64,000 nt of DNA, taken from NCBI RefSeq assembly GCF_963576615.1, contig NC_088708.1:1054001-1118000 (forward strand), read 5' to 3'. The translations under genes and the position numbers were made by a program. This document shows, piece after piece, positions 51,101-64,000 of the stretch (its first letter is position 1; the number at the start of each line of letters is the position of its first letter). The notes beneath the pieces were generated by a model. The model worked only from the letters and a program-made list of their open reading frames with translations, was not told the origin of the DNA and ran no database searches. This stretch comes from Watersipora subatra. Lineage: Eukaryota; Bryozoa; Gymnolaemata; Cheilostomatida; Watersiporidae.

Positions 51101-52128
51101 TATTAGATAATTATTTAATTCAATGACTATTGTACTTAGTCACATACTTTCTTGATGTCTATAAAAAGTAAATACACAAAATATAAAAAAATAGCTGGTA
51201 AACTCCAAAAAAGAATTGCTTAGAAATTTTTTATAGATTCTATTTAAATCCAGGAATTCCACTTTTAAGAAATTACTCTAGTACAAGAAATGGGAAGATG
51301 TCTAGAAAATCTCTTTCTGAAGAAAACAATAGCAAAAACTATAGCCCAAATATGAGCAGATCTAAGAGGAATTTGTACTACGCGTAGCTAGGTTTTTAGA
51401 AATTGATTAATGGGGCATCATATTACCTCGTATTACCTCGTAGTTGTCTTCACACTAGACCACTTAATGTGGAAGGGGTGCACCTCATATGATTTAATCT
51501 ATTTTGTCAGTGTTTGTCAATTTTCGAGTAATTGAGTTAAATGCTAGACAGTAGTGCAAGCTTAACTTGCTATATAAGTTTATAGTGCTTTAGCTGAGAA
51601 ATATGAAATTGATTCAGTGATCCGATATATATAACAAAACGAGTCATATTTAAGTACTAAGCAACAAAATCGCTAAAGTGCATGAAGCAATCTGCCTAAG
51701 GAATGTTCACTTAAAGAAACGTTACGCTAAAGACCAGGTCATAAGAATTTGCTTTATTTTTTCCTGACACCCCTTCTTGTTGCGACACCTTTTAGAATTA
51801 TGGCTGCTTTTATAAACACACCAATGACAGCTGTGTTTTCAAGCAAATATTATTGGTCACTAATGCACTAATACCATGTGAACAATAAGGATTAAAAATT
51901 AATATCCATCATTACCTCTGAGTCTGCCACATTTCTTCTGACTATGTGCAAAAATGATAGCAATAACTTCACTTTTACATGCGCCTGTAGCGACCTGAAA
52001 CATCCAACTATATCTTTTAATCGTTCTTTTGTTAGTTGTGAGCATATTGAACGTCCAGACCACAAATCATCGGTAGAACCAAGTTTGTTATGAAGCCACA
52101 AAGCTGTTTCGTTTTCTCTGCTTCCCAT
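36171..52128 (-). CDS. NELFA: NELF-A, negative elongation factor complex subunit A (complete)
   Basis: Eleven minus-strand exons, all GT-AG and in phase: 52128-51916, 45027-44856, 44747-44586, 43917-43819, 39660-39524, 39390-39327, 38750-38620, 38537-38450, 37824-37562, 37411-37312, 36352-36171. They encode 536 residues; human NELF-A has 528. Exon 1 carries ALWLHNKLGSTDDLW, and exons 2-3 the rest of the conserved N-terminal NELF-C-binding region (IIELASHDRDQWV, KHFTLKRKTKSSALRADLL). VLDISEMPPTGKEAKRRKK and PTPDYAAGL mark the middle. A Pro/Ala/Gln-rich linker in exon 9 corresponds to the flexible tentacle. The C-terminus has NSNKVTRPEKALILGFMAGSR and FFQMNYQTGEW. NELF holds RNA polymerase II in promoter-proximal pausing. 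Exon 7 carries a Lys/Glu/Ala-rich insertion. Intron 1 (6.9 kb) contains two DNA transposons and introns 4 and 7-10 contain minisatellites. The ATG at 52128 is chosen by homology. Confidence 0.96.
36787..37290. repeat. 25-bp minisatellite GTTACTGTGAGAGGGTTGAT in NELFA intron 10
   Basis: About 20 copies ending some 20 bp from exon 10. On the NELFA strand each unit reads CAACCCTCTCACAGTAAC, which looks like a splice acceptor. Confidence 0.95.
38030..38400. repeat. 40-bp minisatellite GGTAGGGGTAATCTGCAACT (copy A)
   Basis: Nine copies in NELFA intron 8. Its leader (ATGTTATGGCGGTGATA) and unit recur at 42410-42710. Confidence 0.93.
39480..39500 (-). other. tRNA box-A-like fragment
   Basis: In reverse the sequence reads GGTCTAGCTCAGTTGG, a canonical tRNA D-arm start, but no box B follows. 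It is probably a SINE or tRNA relic in NELFA intron 5. Confidence 0.4.
39725..40055. repeat. Degenerate 12-bp repeat AGTAGTCACAGTGAGC
   Basis: Diverged short units in NELFA intron 4. Confidence 0.85.
40500..40665. repeat. 17-bp minisatellite CTATCACAGTGTATACG
   Basis: Ten nearly identical copies. Confidence 0.95.
40666..41257. repeat. TTTCCAT-rich repeat element, copy A
   Basis: It starts CAGGGATTACGTGT, continues as a long TTTCCAT/AACATTTCCATA array and ends with a foldback (TTTCCATAAAAATTATGGAAA) before ATGTTTAGCGATCCCTG. The outer CAGGGAT/ATCCCTG are inverted. Units with ATTTCCATAATTCATTTCC order are mixed. Confidence 0.85.
41390..41775. repeat. About 120-bp repeat, three copies
   Basis: Each copy carries TAATAGTTTCTGTAATACCA and GTTACCATTGTC. 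It lies between the two TTTCCAT elements. Confidence 0.88.
41808..42274. repeat. TTTCCAT-rich repeat element, copy B
   Basis: It shares the head GGATTACGTGT and the terminal foldback plus ATGTTTAGCGATCCCTG with copy A at 40666-41257. Confidence 0.85.
42410..42710. repeat. 40-bp minisatellite GGTAGGGGTAATCTGCAACT (copy B)
   Basis: Seven diverged copies in NELFA intron 4, the same family as 38030-38400. Confidence 0.9.
43013..43374. repeat. 10/11-bp minisatellite CACATGACAC
   Basis: About 35 copies with CACATGACCCC variants, open in all minus-strand frames. It is in NELFA intron 4. Confidence 0.97.
45752..48190. mobile_element. Decayed DNA transposon with 17-bp TIRs, family not identified
   Basis: The ends are perfect inverted repeats TATGGGTCTATCCATAA (45752-45768 and 48174-48190). 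ATAT or TA could be the target duplication. Inside, plus-strand fragments resemble a basic transposon protein: SAEQMRKYRKKY near 46640, EKARIRVKQYRDREKTFES near 46780, LNSPSKGRQTVHKLAM near 47050. All are broken by stops. Six copies of a GTAACAnnGGTGAC motif occur inside the element. It sits in NELFA intron 1. Confidence 0.72.
48718..48892. repeat. 14-bp minisatellite CACAATAGTGTATC
   Basis: About 12 copies in NELFA intron 1. Confidence 0.95.
49014..50082 (+). mobile_element. Internally deleted hAT transposon (ZBED5/GTF2IRD2-like transposase)
   Basis: Perfect 15-bp inverted repeats CAGGGGTCTGCAACC at both ends are flanked by a perfect 8-bp target duplication GTTTAGAC (49006-49013 and 50083-50090). 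The coding remnant contains a BED-like zinc finger, CLIC then ARHFQNKH (about 49311-49508). After a frame change it has YASFAVAQKIVRHGKPFTDG and, after another, EFVQKISDMRL. The DDE and C-terminal dimerisation regions are absent. It lies in NELFA intron 1. Confidence 0.9.
50091..51915. other. NELFA intron 1, AT-rich
   Basis: T-rich degenerate motifs such as ATAGTTATAGTC / TTTATTCTGTAAT recur at about 50130-50720; nothing else recognised. Confidence 0.5.
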
Positions 52129-54519
52129 TTTTGTAGATTTAGATTGCCCCGTCCCAGCGATCCCATTAACAATTTCTTTAATGACCTTGCAAATATTTAT
52201 GGCCAGCAGGTGAACAAAAGTTCAATTGATACGTGCTGCTTTCGATTTGATAATAAGCTGTTAAATATATGTCTATTTCCTAATAAAAACCTTTTCGCTG
52301 GCCGTTCAGTTACGCACTTATAAATCGCTGGTTATACAAGATTTCATGTAACCTTTTAAACTCAACAACTGATGGTTATGATCGCTAGTGAGCCACCTTA
52401 TCGTAAATAATTCATAATAAATACTTCAAGGAGTTACATATAATCTGAAGCGCAATCAAAGCACAACTGATATAACAATTTGATCAAAGAAGATTGTTCT
52501 CCCAACAAAGCGATTTGACGCTGTGCCCGCGTTATAGGCAGGTTAATATATTTTTTCGAGATTTGCTGATTTTATTTTTGTAAATCGGTAACAGGATTAA
52601 AAAAGGTGTAGTAGTATATTTGAACTTGAGAGTGCTTGGGCATACCGTAGTAAACCATACACTGGTTACTCACATCACTGATTACTCACATCACTGATTC
52701 CAAACTTGGTTTAGTACTTACAGGAAGTCAACTTTGTAGTAGTTAGCATTTATTTTCCTAGCTAATATCAAAGCTGTTCTCAACATACGATGATAAAACA
52801 AAATTATGACCTGGGAGCTAAGTTGTGCACTCGATAATGTTTTAGCTGGCGTTACCCAAAATACTTGCCAACACCATAGGCCTATATGTACGCCCTACAT
52901 GGCGTTTTATTCAACGGTTTGAAGTATCAACGCTACCATTACGGCTACTTTTGTATTCCCTATTACTAGAGATTTAAAAATGACTCAATTCAAGTGTCAT
53001 CAATTAAATTCCCAATTCATTTGCCTCATAGTCTAGTCTACTATATTATCTCATTCGCGCCCGGATGGGTGCATTATAGAGATGTCATTATGTACCAGTA
53101 TTTTTTTTTTTTTACGAAACAAACAAATAAACGACTTAATTAAATCAATAAGACAATTAATTATGCAAGTTAAACAAGTCAATAAAGACAGAAAATAAGG
53201 GGTTTTTGGTCTATTATAAGACGATTGCTTCAAGAGAGCAATCGGATAACGGATGATTACAGAAAATATGCAAAAACAAAAACTATTTGATCAAGTCAAC
53301 AAGACGAGCAAGGAAACTAGTTAATCTAGTCAAGAAACTCAAGCAAAATATTTATATATATTTGTTTGTTGCTTGCATTAATAACACGATTTAAGTAAAA
53401 CGATGCAAGCAAGCCAACAAGTCGACAAGGCAGGCATACAGACAGGGACCTCTCAAGGATAAGTGTGATATTAGGTATTACAAGAGGGGCCTGCAACTGT
53501 AATTGCTGACAAGGCATTGGACCCAGAAGCACTCATTGTTAAGATGCGATTAAAATACCAATATTTGGCCACATCACATGAGATTGCCTTTCTGGTCAAT
53601 CCCTTTTGTGTTCGACTTGTTGTGTTAAAAAGTACGTGGTTTTTAATATCGATGGCTATATTATCACTAAGAATTCTATTAAGCATACTTCATAGGTCTC
53701 GTACGAATCTTTTCAACTTAGTATTTAAGCACAAACACCACAATTCAGTTCTTAATTTTTTTAGCTATCATAACTTTAATAAATCAGTTCAATTCAATTC
53801 ACCCAAGTAGACAGAATCAATTCTTTTGAAAAGAAATATTACGATGAGTAACATATAATCTGAAGTGCAAGCATAACACAACAGATTTGTTCCCTATAAA
53901 TTCTTACAAAAACTTTACTTATGGCAAAATATCAAAATAACAATAAACTACAATCACTAACTTAGCTATATGCAAATAATTTTGCACAAGAATTGTTGCA
54001 TATGACAAACAGAAGGAATGTTTAATATTTTTTTAGTTTAGTGTAACCCTCAGCAAAAGAAAAATGTTATCGTTTATGTATTTTGACCAGAACGTAGACA
54101 CACATTTTCTGATATATAAATATCGTCGTCAGAAATATCATAAGTCCAGTGTTAAAGAATTTCATTAGCAGAAAGATATTTAGGTTGCTGTTATCAATTT
54201 TTCTTATTATCCATCCTAAACCGAAAATAAAAAATTGGAAACCGCTATTTTATGCTGTGATTTTTGAGTACAATAAAACTGATTGGTTCATTTTTTGGCG
54301 AAATAACATAGACCTATGATACTAAATTTATTGCAGCAAAGTTTTTGGTGGATCTGTTAACTTTGTGATCATGATTAATGTTTTTGTATAGGTAATAAGG
54401 TAAGTCGTTTCAAAGGCTTTCCGGCAAAATGAATGATATGCATGAGTCATTATAAAAGCTTTCTGTAGCAAAAGATTTAAAGCAGGCATTTATAAATTAT
54501 ACAAAACAGTAAATATAAA
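52129..54519. other. Divergent intergenic region upstream of NELFA
   Basis: The 5' flank of NELFA. A motif ACATATAATCTGAAGYGCAA occurs at about 52436 and 53848. A 97-codon open frame at 53517-53810 has no recognisable product. Confidence 0.5.
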
Positions 54520-55261
54520 CAATATATATAAATCTCAGTGTTTGTTTGTCTGTCGCCACCATGTCCAGTTATAGCGATTAAAATTTTACAATGAAAAATT
54601 TGCATCGCACTGGATTTAAACTCTGATTCTTGACGCCTACAGACAGATTTGTCTAACCATTACCCTAAGCTGTCCTTGTTAATCATGATGATGCTATCTA
54701 TTCTTATCGCTATTACAGGTTATAAGCTAAGTATGTACCTTTTATTATTAATTAATATTACTTTTTGCATTTTTTAAGTTTTTTTAAAGCCTTGTAACCA
54801 TCACCTATTTCTGTTGCCATTTTCAAATGTGCCGCTACACTCCCTCAATTTCCACTATTTAATTTTTATATTTGTGCCAGCTTCGAGAGAGACCAGAATC
54901 ATTGGATTTAAAATTTTCATGGATGGCTTTTGCTGCAACAGTAATCTATTTATTGACACACTTCTGTGTACTCAATGTTCTCAATGTACTCACTCCATGA
55001 TTTTTGTTTTCTCACTTTGCATTAATTGTATAGATATCAAATCATTTTTCATTGTAATAGAATAGATCATCTAGCTTTTACTTGCTAATTATTTCACATT
55101 TAAAACTTTTGCCGGTGTTGTATTTTTTTTCTAAATGTATTTGAACTGCACAAAACACTTCTTATGATATGAAGTTTAATAGTTAGAATGGTAAATGTTA
55201 AATATAAAATAAATTTTTTGTTGCAAAAGCTTTTTTATTACCCGGGTAAGCATTCAGCTAG
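54520..55261 (+). mobile_element. Helitron-like element, longer family, with 3' end
   Basis: The head is TATATATAAATCTCAGTGTT and the 3' end is TTACCCGGGTAAGCATTCAG, CTAG, then T: a palindromic hairpin plus CTAG. No Rep/helicase remains. A degenerate tRNA-like segment lies on the reverse strand at 54610-54670. It is intergenic, between NELFA and the Gemin7-like gene. Confidence 0.6.
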
Positions 55262-56532
55262 TGACAATATAAGCATAAAAATAAGCATACCTTTCTGGAT
55301 GATTATTGCGTATATGCCTAGCAACATTTGATTGTACAGCAATAAAAACAACATAAATAAGTTTATTGCCAGTGTGCAGGCAAACCATAAAGCTATACTA
55401 TATTAGGGCCTAGTACATATTATCGACGAATAAAATATACACAGTGATATCGAGGTCTTGTGAAAGCGTGTGCGGTTGACAACATTGGGCTGCAATGACA
55501 TCTTTGTTTTTGCACACATCAAATAACAGATCAGGTTACTTAGGATATCGTTGTCAGTGATGGATTTTCAGTCAATGCAGTAATAATCATAGGGGTAGTA
55601 ATAATAAAGGGAAGCATTGGTGCATTTTGGCTTGAGTCGTTTTGCTTATTAAAAATAGAAAGTCGAGTCAATTCGTCTATAGAGACAGTAAAAAGCCGAT
55701 TCAATTCTTATTGGTAGAATGTGCCGAGTCAATTCACTTCTACAGTAAGCAAAAGATAACAGAGAATCAATTAAATTCAATTCATATCTAAGTTCAGCCA
55801 TAAAACTTGCTCGAGCCAGCGTATTAACTCGAGTGCCCATCTCCGCCTATTACAGTTTTTTTTAGTTCTAAAAACATAAATTTTGAAGTTGAGCTATCGA
55901 AAGTTGAAAATTTGTATATCAAGAAAGCAGCAAGATTTATGCAGGATACTTACCATGAAAGACACAGAGATCAGGTAATGATATGTGATATTTTCATTAT
56001 GACGATCTCAAAAGCAGCATATTCATTTGTAGAATTAATGCAACGTACTAATATCCGATTTCGAGTACAAGGCCTACAGAGGAGTTGGGCACCCTTTTTT
56101 GCTATGACCTTGGGCGTTGCAATTCAATTGTACGCTTGGTATCCAGAAATTCACAATTACAGAGTTGAGAAAGTAAAAGCTAGATCTTTGCAACCCAACC
56201 AACAAGCACCATCAACGAGTGCCCATGGTAAGACAAAAACAGAGCCTACAATAGTCTCATTTCAGTTCCTAAATTTGCATCAGCTTCTGACCACGAGGCT
56301 TTCATCCAGCATATTACACCGCTGTTAGGGTTATATTTGTAAAGCCTTTGTCACGGATGGTTATGATGCATGCGATTAGAGTAATGTCTTTTCAAATTTA
56401 AGCGACTGCACATCAGGATGCGGAGTAGGCTGCTTTTTACAATTGGTTTTATATAAGCCCTTATCCTGTGTCAGTCATGCGGTGTTTACTAGTGTACTGT
56501 TGATTTATGTCAAGTTGTTGCTGGGCTTACAG
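55262..56532. other. Region upstream of the Gemin7-like gene with unassigned open frames
   Basis: An open frame at 55912-56328 includes an exon-like segment ending ATCAG|GTAATG near 55976 and a stretch RSWAPFFAMTLGVAIQL. I do not recognise it; it may be a decayed element or a 5' exon. Confidence 0.3.
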
Positions 56533-57683
56533 ATGGCGAATGACAGATCAAAAGAGAGTGCAGCCAAGGATGAGCTGTCTTTTAAACAGGTACTCTCCAG
56601 CATATTGTACCAGCATACCTGTTGATAACAAATGTAGCGAGGTATGGCCTGAGCGGCTGAGGTGTAGAAGTCATTGATTGTATTGGAGAGGTCATTTCTA
56701 GAGCTTAAGAAGTATATAGGAATAAAAAGACCTCTGGTTGAGATTGTAGAATTCATTCGCAATGAATAGCTCCACAAAGTATAGAGATTACCAACTAATG
56801 GAAAGATCTGTCCCTCCTCTTGCTTTACATTGTTTTGTAAATTATATTTTTATTTTTTACTCGGACAATAGCTACAGAGGAAACAACCACTGTATGTGTT
56901 TGTGACAATAGCTACAGAGGAGACAACCACTGTATGTGTTTGGCTTGCAAAAACCAGTTTTATAACCAATCGAGCGTCCTATCATAATACCGCTGCTACT
57001 AGCAATAAATCTTGTTTAGCATCTTTTTTCAAATATAATATTATAAGACCGTGCATATGTCAACTATTGCTTCAATTTTAATGAGTATTTTGCGGAGTGC
57101 TGAATTTGCTCACTGACAGCATGAATCCTTTGCCCCTTCTTTTTGATGGTTTTTGAGTAAAAAAAATTATAATTTTTTTTCATAGTACCTTTTGGCTACT
57201 TCATTTGAGTTATACATATATTCGTTCACAAGTGCGGCAAACAGCATTCCGCCTTCTGCCAGCTGTGAGTTTATCCACTCTATGGCGGGAGGCCAGAAAT
57301 GGAGAGTTATGTTAAAGAGTAATGGCAAGAAACTATAGGCATGTCTTTAGAAGCCATTCAACACTCTGCCTTGCTGTCATTTAATTAGATTATTACGACT
57401 GTTCTTTCTCCAGTGTTGCAGGTCCAACTTGAGGGAGAGATATTTAACAGTTCTAAAAGAGTCAGCTAACAAGCCTTGTACAATCGATTTATACGAGTCA
57501 ACTCGCCTTCGCTGCACTTTTGCATCTTCTGACATTCATGGGTGTGAGATTCTTGTTGACAACCTAAAAACACCAAATGGAGAGAGTTATGCATCAGCAT
57601 TGCTTCGATCTACAGACATTATCGCTATTACTATTTGTGGCAGTGATAAATCTAATAATACTGCAGAGTTGAATACCTCTTAA
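56533..57683 (+). CDS. GEMIN7: Gemin7-like SMN-complex protein
   Basis: The last exon, 57422-57683 (TAA), is clear. It encodes LRERYLTVLKESANKPCTI, then a small Sm-like fold ending LKTPNGESYASALLRSTDII, which matches the conserved C-terminal half of Gemin7. Gemin7 is an unusual Sm-like protein that binds Gemin6 in the SMN complex and helps load Sm rings on snRNAs. The first coding exon is probably 56533-56589 (starts MANDRSKESAAKDELSF, donor gtactc). A 32-nt exon at 57233-57264 (donor gtgagt) joins both in phase and is the weakest part; 57246-57264 with the acceptor aacag would also keep phase. The model gives 116 residues against 131 in human. The ATG directly follows an AG, so a 5'UTR intron may precede it. 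A polyadenylation signal lies at 57781. Confidence 0.75.
56862..56943. repeat. Two tandem copies of a 40-bp sequence
   Basis: GACAATAGCTACAGAGG, then ACAACCACTGTATGTG, occurs twice in a Gemin7-like intron. Confidence 0.85.
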
Positions 57684-57780
57684 TATATCACTTTTGTTCA
57701 GCACAGTAAAAGTAATACAATTATGTTTATGTGAAGATTTTACTATTTTGTTTTCTGTTAGGCTTCGCACGCTCTAGCTT

Positions 57781-57786
57781 AATAAA
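57781..57786 (+). terminator. Polyadenylation signal AATAAA for the Gemin7-like gene
   Basis: A canonical AATAAA lies about 100 bp after the stop codon and before the PP1 promoter region. Confidence 0.55.
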
Positions 57787-58489
57787 ATACTGTAAACTGT
57801 TTGATGGTGTAGTATTTAGTCATTTTTAATAATCATCAATCTAAACAAGAAAGTAATCCCATGTCTATAGCTATACAGGGTTTGCAATAGCTCATCAATT
57901 TAACTACCGATACTAGAATATGTGTCACTACAATAAACCAGCGCTTGCATTGAGCGTATAGTGCTAGGGTCCCTAGCTCATCGGTTATTTCTTTTAATAA
58001 AAAAGCACTCACAAGCAGTAAACAACTATAATCTATATGTATAAAGCAGTAACATTGTGTGTGTGCACGCCTCTTTGTAAATATATGTAGCATAGGCAGA
58101 TCATGTATAGACGACATTGCTTGTACAATAAGACCATCGGACAAATGTGGGCAACCATATGCATTTTGATATGAAATAGACAGATCAGAAGGAGGAGATG
58201 TAAAGAGAGAATAAGTTTAATGCAGAAGTCACCAGTCAGCGTTCACTATTTCAGTTAGTCACTAGAAAAGTATGTCACCGGTCTAACGGTTTTGTATAGG
58301 AGTTGTGTCCACAGCTATTCTATTTCGTGAAATGAGCGTAATGTAGTGGTATTTTGGTTTTGAAGTTTTTGTTGGGTGTTTTAAACTTTTGTTAACTACA
58401 AAAAAAATTAATCCAGAACATTTTGTGTTGCGCAAAATCAAAAGTTGCTAGCAAACAATGCGGACCCGAGTTGTCTCTTACTTTCGTAG

Positions 58490-58510
58490 TTTCCGCCATT
58501 TTGATTGGGA
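58490..58510 (+). promoter_or_regulatory. YY1-like and inverted CCAAT motifs upstream of PP1
   Basis: CCGCCATTTTG (58493-58503) is a good match to the YY1 core on the reverse strand, and it is followed directly by ATTGG (inverted CCAAT box, 58504-58508). The pair lies about 50-60 bp upstream of the PP1 start codon, a typical place for a TATA-less housekeeping promoter. Function is inferred. Confidence 0.45.
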
Positions 58511-58555
58511 AGTGTATTATATATCAAACAGAGTATATTCACCAGTCCGTTGCAA

Positions 58556-63468
<4,913 letters not shown>

Positions 63469-63814
63469 TAACTGCTTTAGACTCCTCTGTACGGGCCTCA
63501 TTAACCAAACCTTTTTATGGTCTGCTTTTCTCAGTTGTCTATTTTTGATTAGTGATAGACACTAAGCCTTCAATGCTTTTGCAATTCACTTGCCATACGA
63601 TAGTTGCCAGATAACCTAATTTTTTGTTGTATGGCTCAACAATAAGCGAAATAACTTTCCTATTTTCAATGTTTAAAGCGAACAAGCATAGGTTTAATAG
63701 CTGTAGGCTTCAAATGCTCTAGAGATTATAGAGCTTTGATAATTGCTACTTTTCTGCTACAGAACTTTTTACATTGCACCTCAGATTATCGGACTTAAAT
63801 TTGCTAAACATTTT

Positions 63815-64000
63815 CCGGGCATCTATGTCTCTTTGCTGTACAGTTTCCACGCATCTATGTCTCTTGTCTGAACATTTTCCATGCATCTATGTCTCTTCGC
63901 TATACAGTTTCTACGCATCTATGTCTCTTTGCTGTACAGTTCCCACGCATCTATGTCTCTTTGCTGTACAGTTTCCACGCATCTATGTCTCTTTGCTGTA
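63815..64000. repeat. 32-bp minisatellite CACGCATCTATGTCTCTTTG, runs off the window
   Basis: Five to six copies ending at the window edge, in PP1 intron 5. Confidence 0.93.

Noticed and set aside
53471-53810. Opposed open frames of 71 and 97 codons
   Set aside because: No recognisable domain and no splice context; kept only as unassigned.

Overview
The window is nuclear DNA of an invertebrate animal. The genes have many introns with GT-AG borders, the DNA is AT-rich, and the gene set (a ciliary transition-zone protein, a NELF subunit, a Gemin-like SMN-complex protein, a PP1 phosphatase) is metazoan. Introns are filled with minisatellites, CR1/L2/Jockey-type LINE sequence, Helitron-like, P, Tigger and hAT elements. 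A lophotrochozoan (mollusc, bryozoan or annelid) seems most likely, but the sequence does not fix the phylum.

Layout. 1-29518 (+): the 3' part of a CC2D2A gene. One exon lies at 1317-1409, at least one exon that I could not find follows, and 17 phase-consistent exons from 9452 to 29518 encode the C-terminal 863 residues. Its introns hold more than a dozen minisatellites, a broken LINE (6415-8470), a 1.7-kb satellite of 69-bp units (11612-13272), a 2.2-kb TIR transposon with a tRNA-derived SINE inside (17453-19678) and Helitron-like elements. 30662-32059 (-): a complete two-exon short-chain dehydrogenase/reductase, convergent with CC2D2A. 32626-35438: a P-type (THAP9-like) transposon with both ends and an 8-bp target duplication, carrying a nested deleted Tigger. 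36171-52128 (-): a complete 11-exon NELFA gene (536 aa); intron 1 holds a decayed TIR element and a deleted hAT. 56533-57683 (+): a short GEMIN7-like gene. 58556-63462 (+): the first 249 residues of a PP1 catalytic subunit in five exons; the gene continues past the window.

The genes form no pathway together. CC2D2A acts in the ciliary transition zone, NELFA in promoter-proximal pausing of RNA polymerase II, Gemin7 in snRNP assembly, and PP1 as a general Ser/Thr phosphatase. The most unusual aspect is architectural. Nearly every intron of CC2D2A and NELFA carries its own private tandem array, many arrays touch a splice site, and several units contain good matches to splice donors or acceptors. 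In one case (15546-15632) the working acceptor of a CC2D2A exon is itself the last copy of a three-fold repeat.

All exon borders were deduced by eye from reading-frame continuity, GT-AG rules and remembered similarity to vertebrate orthologues. No alignment was run.
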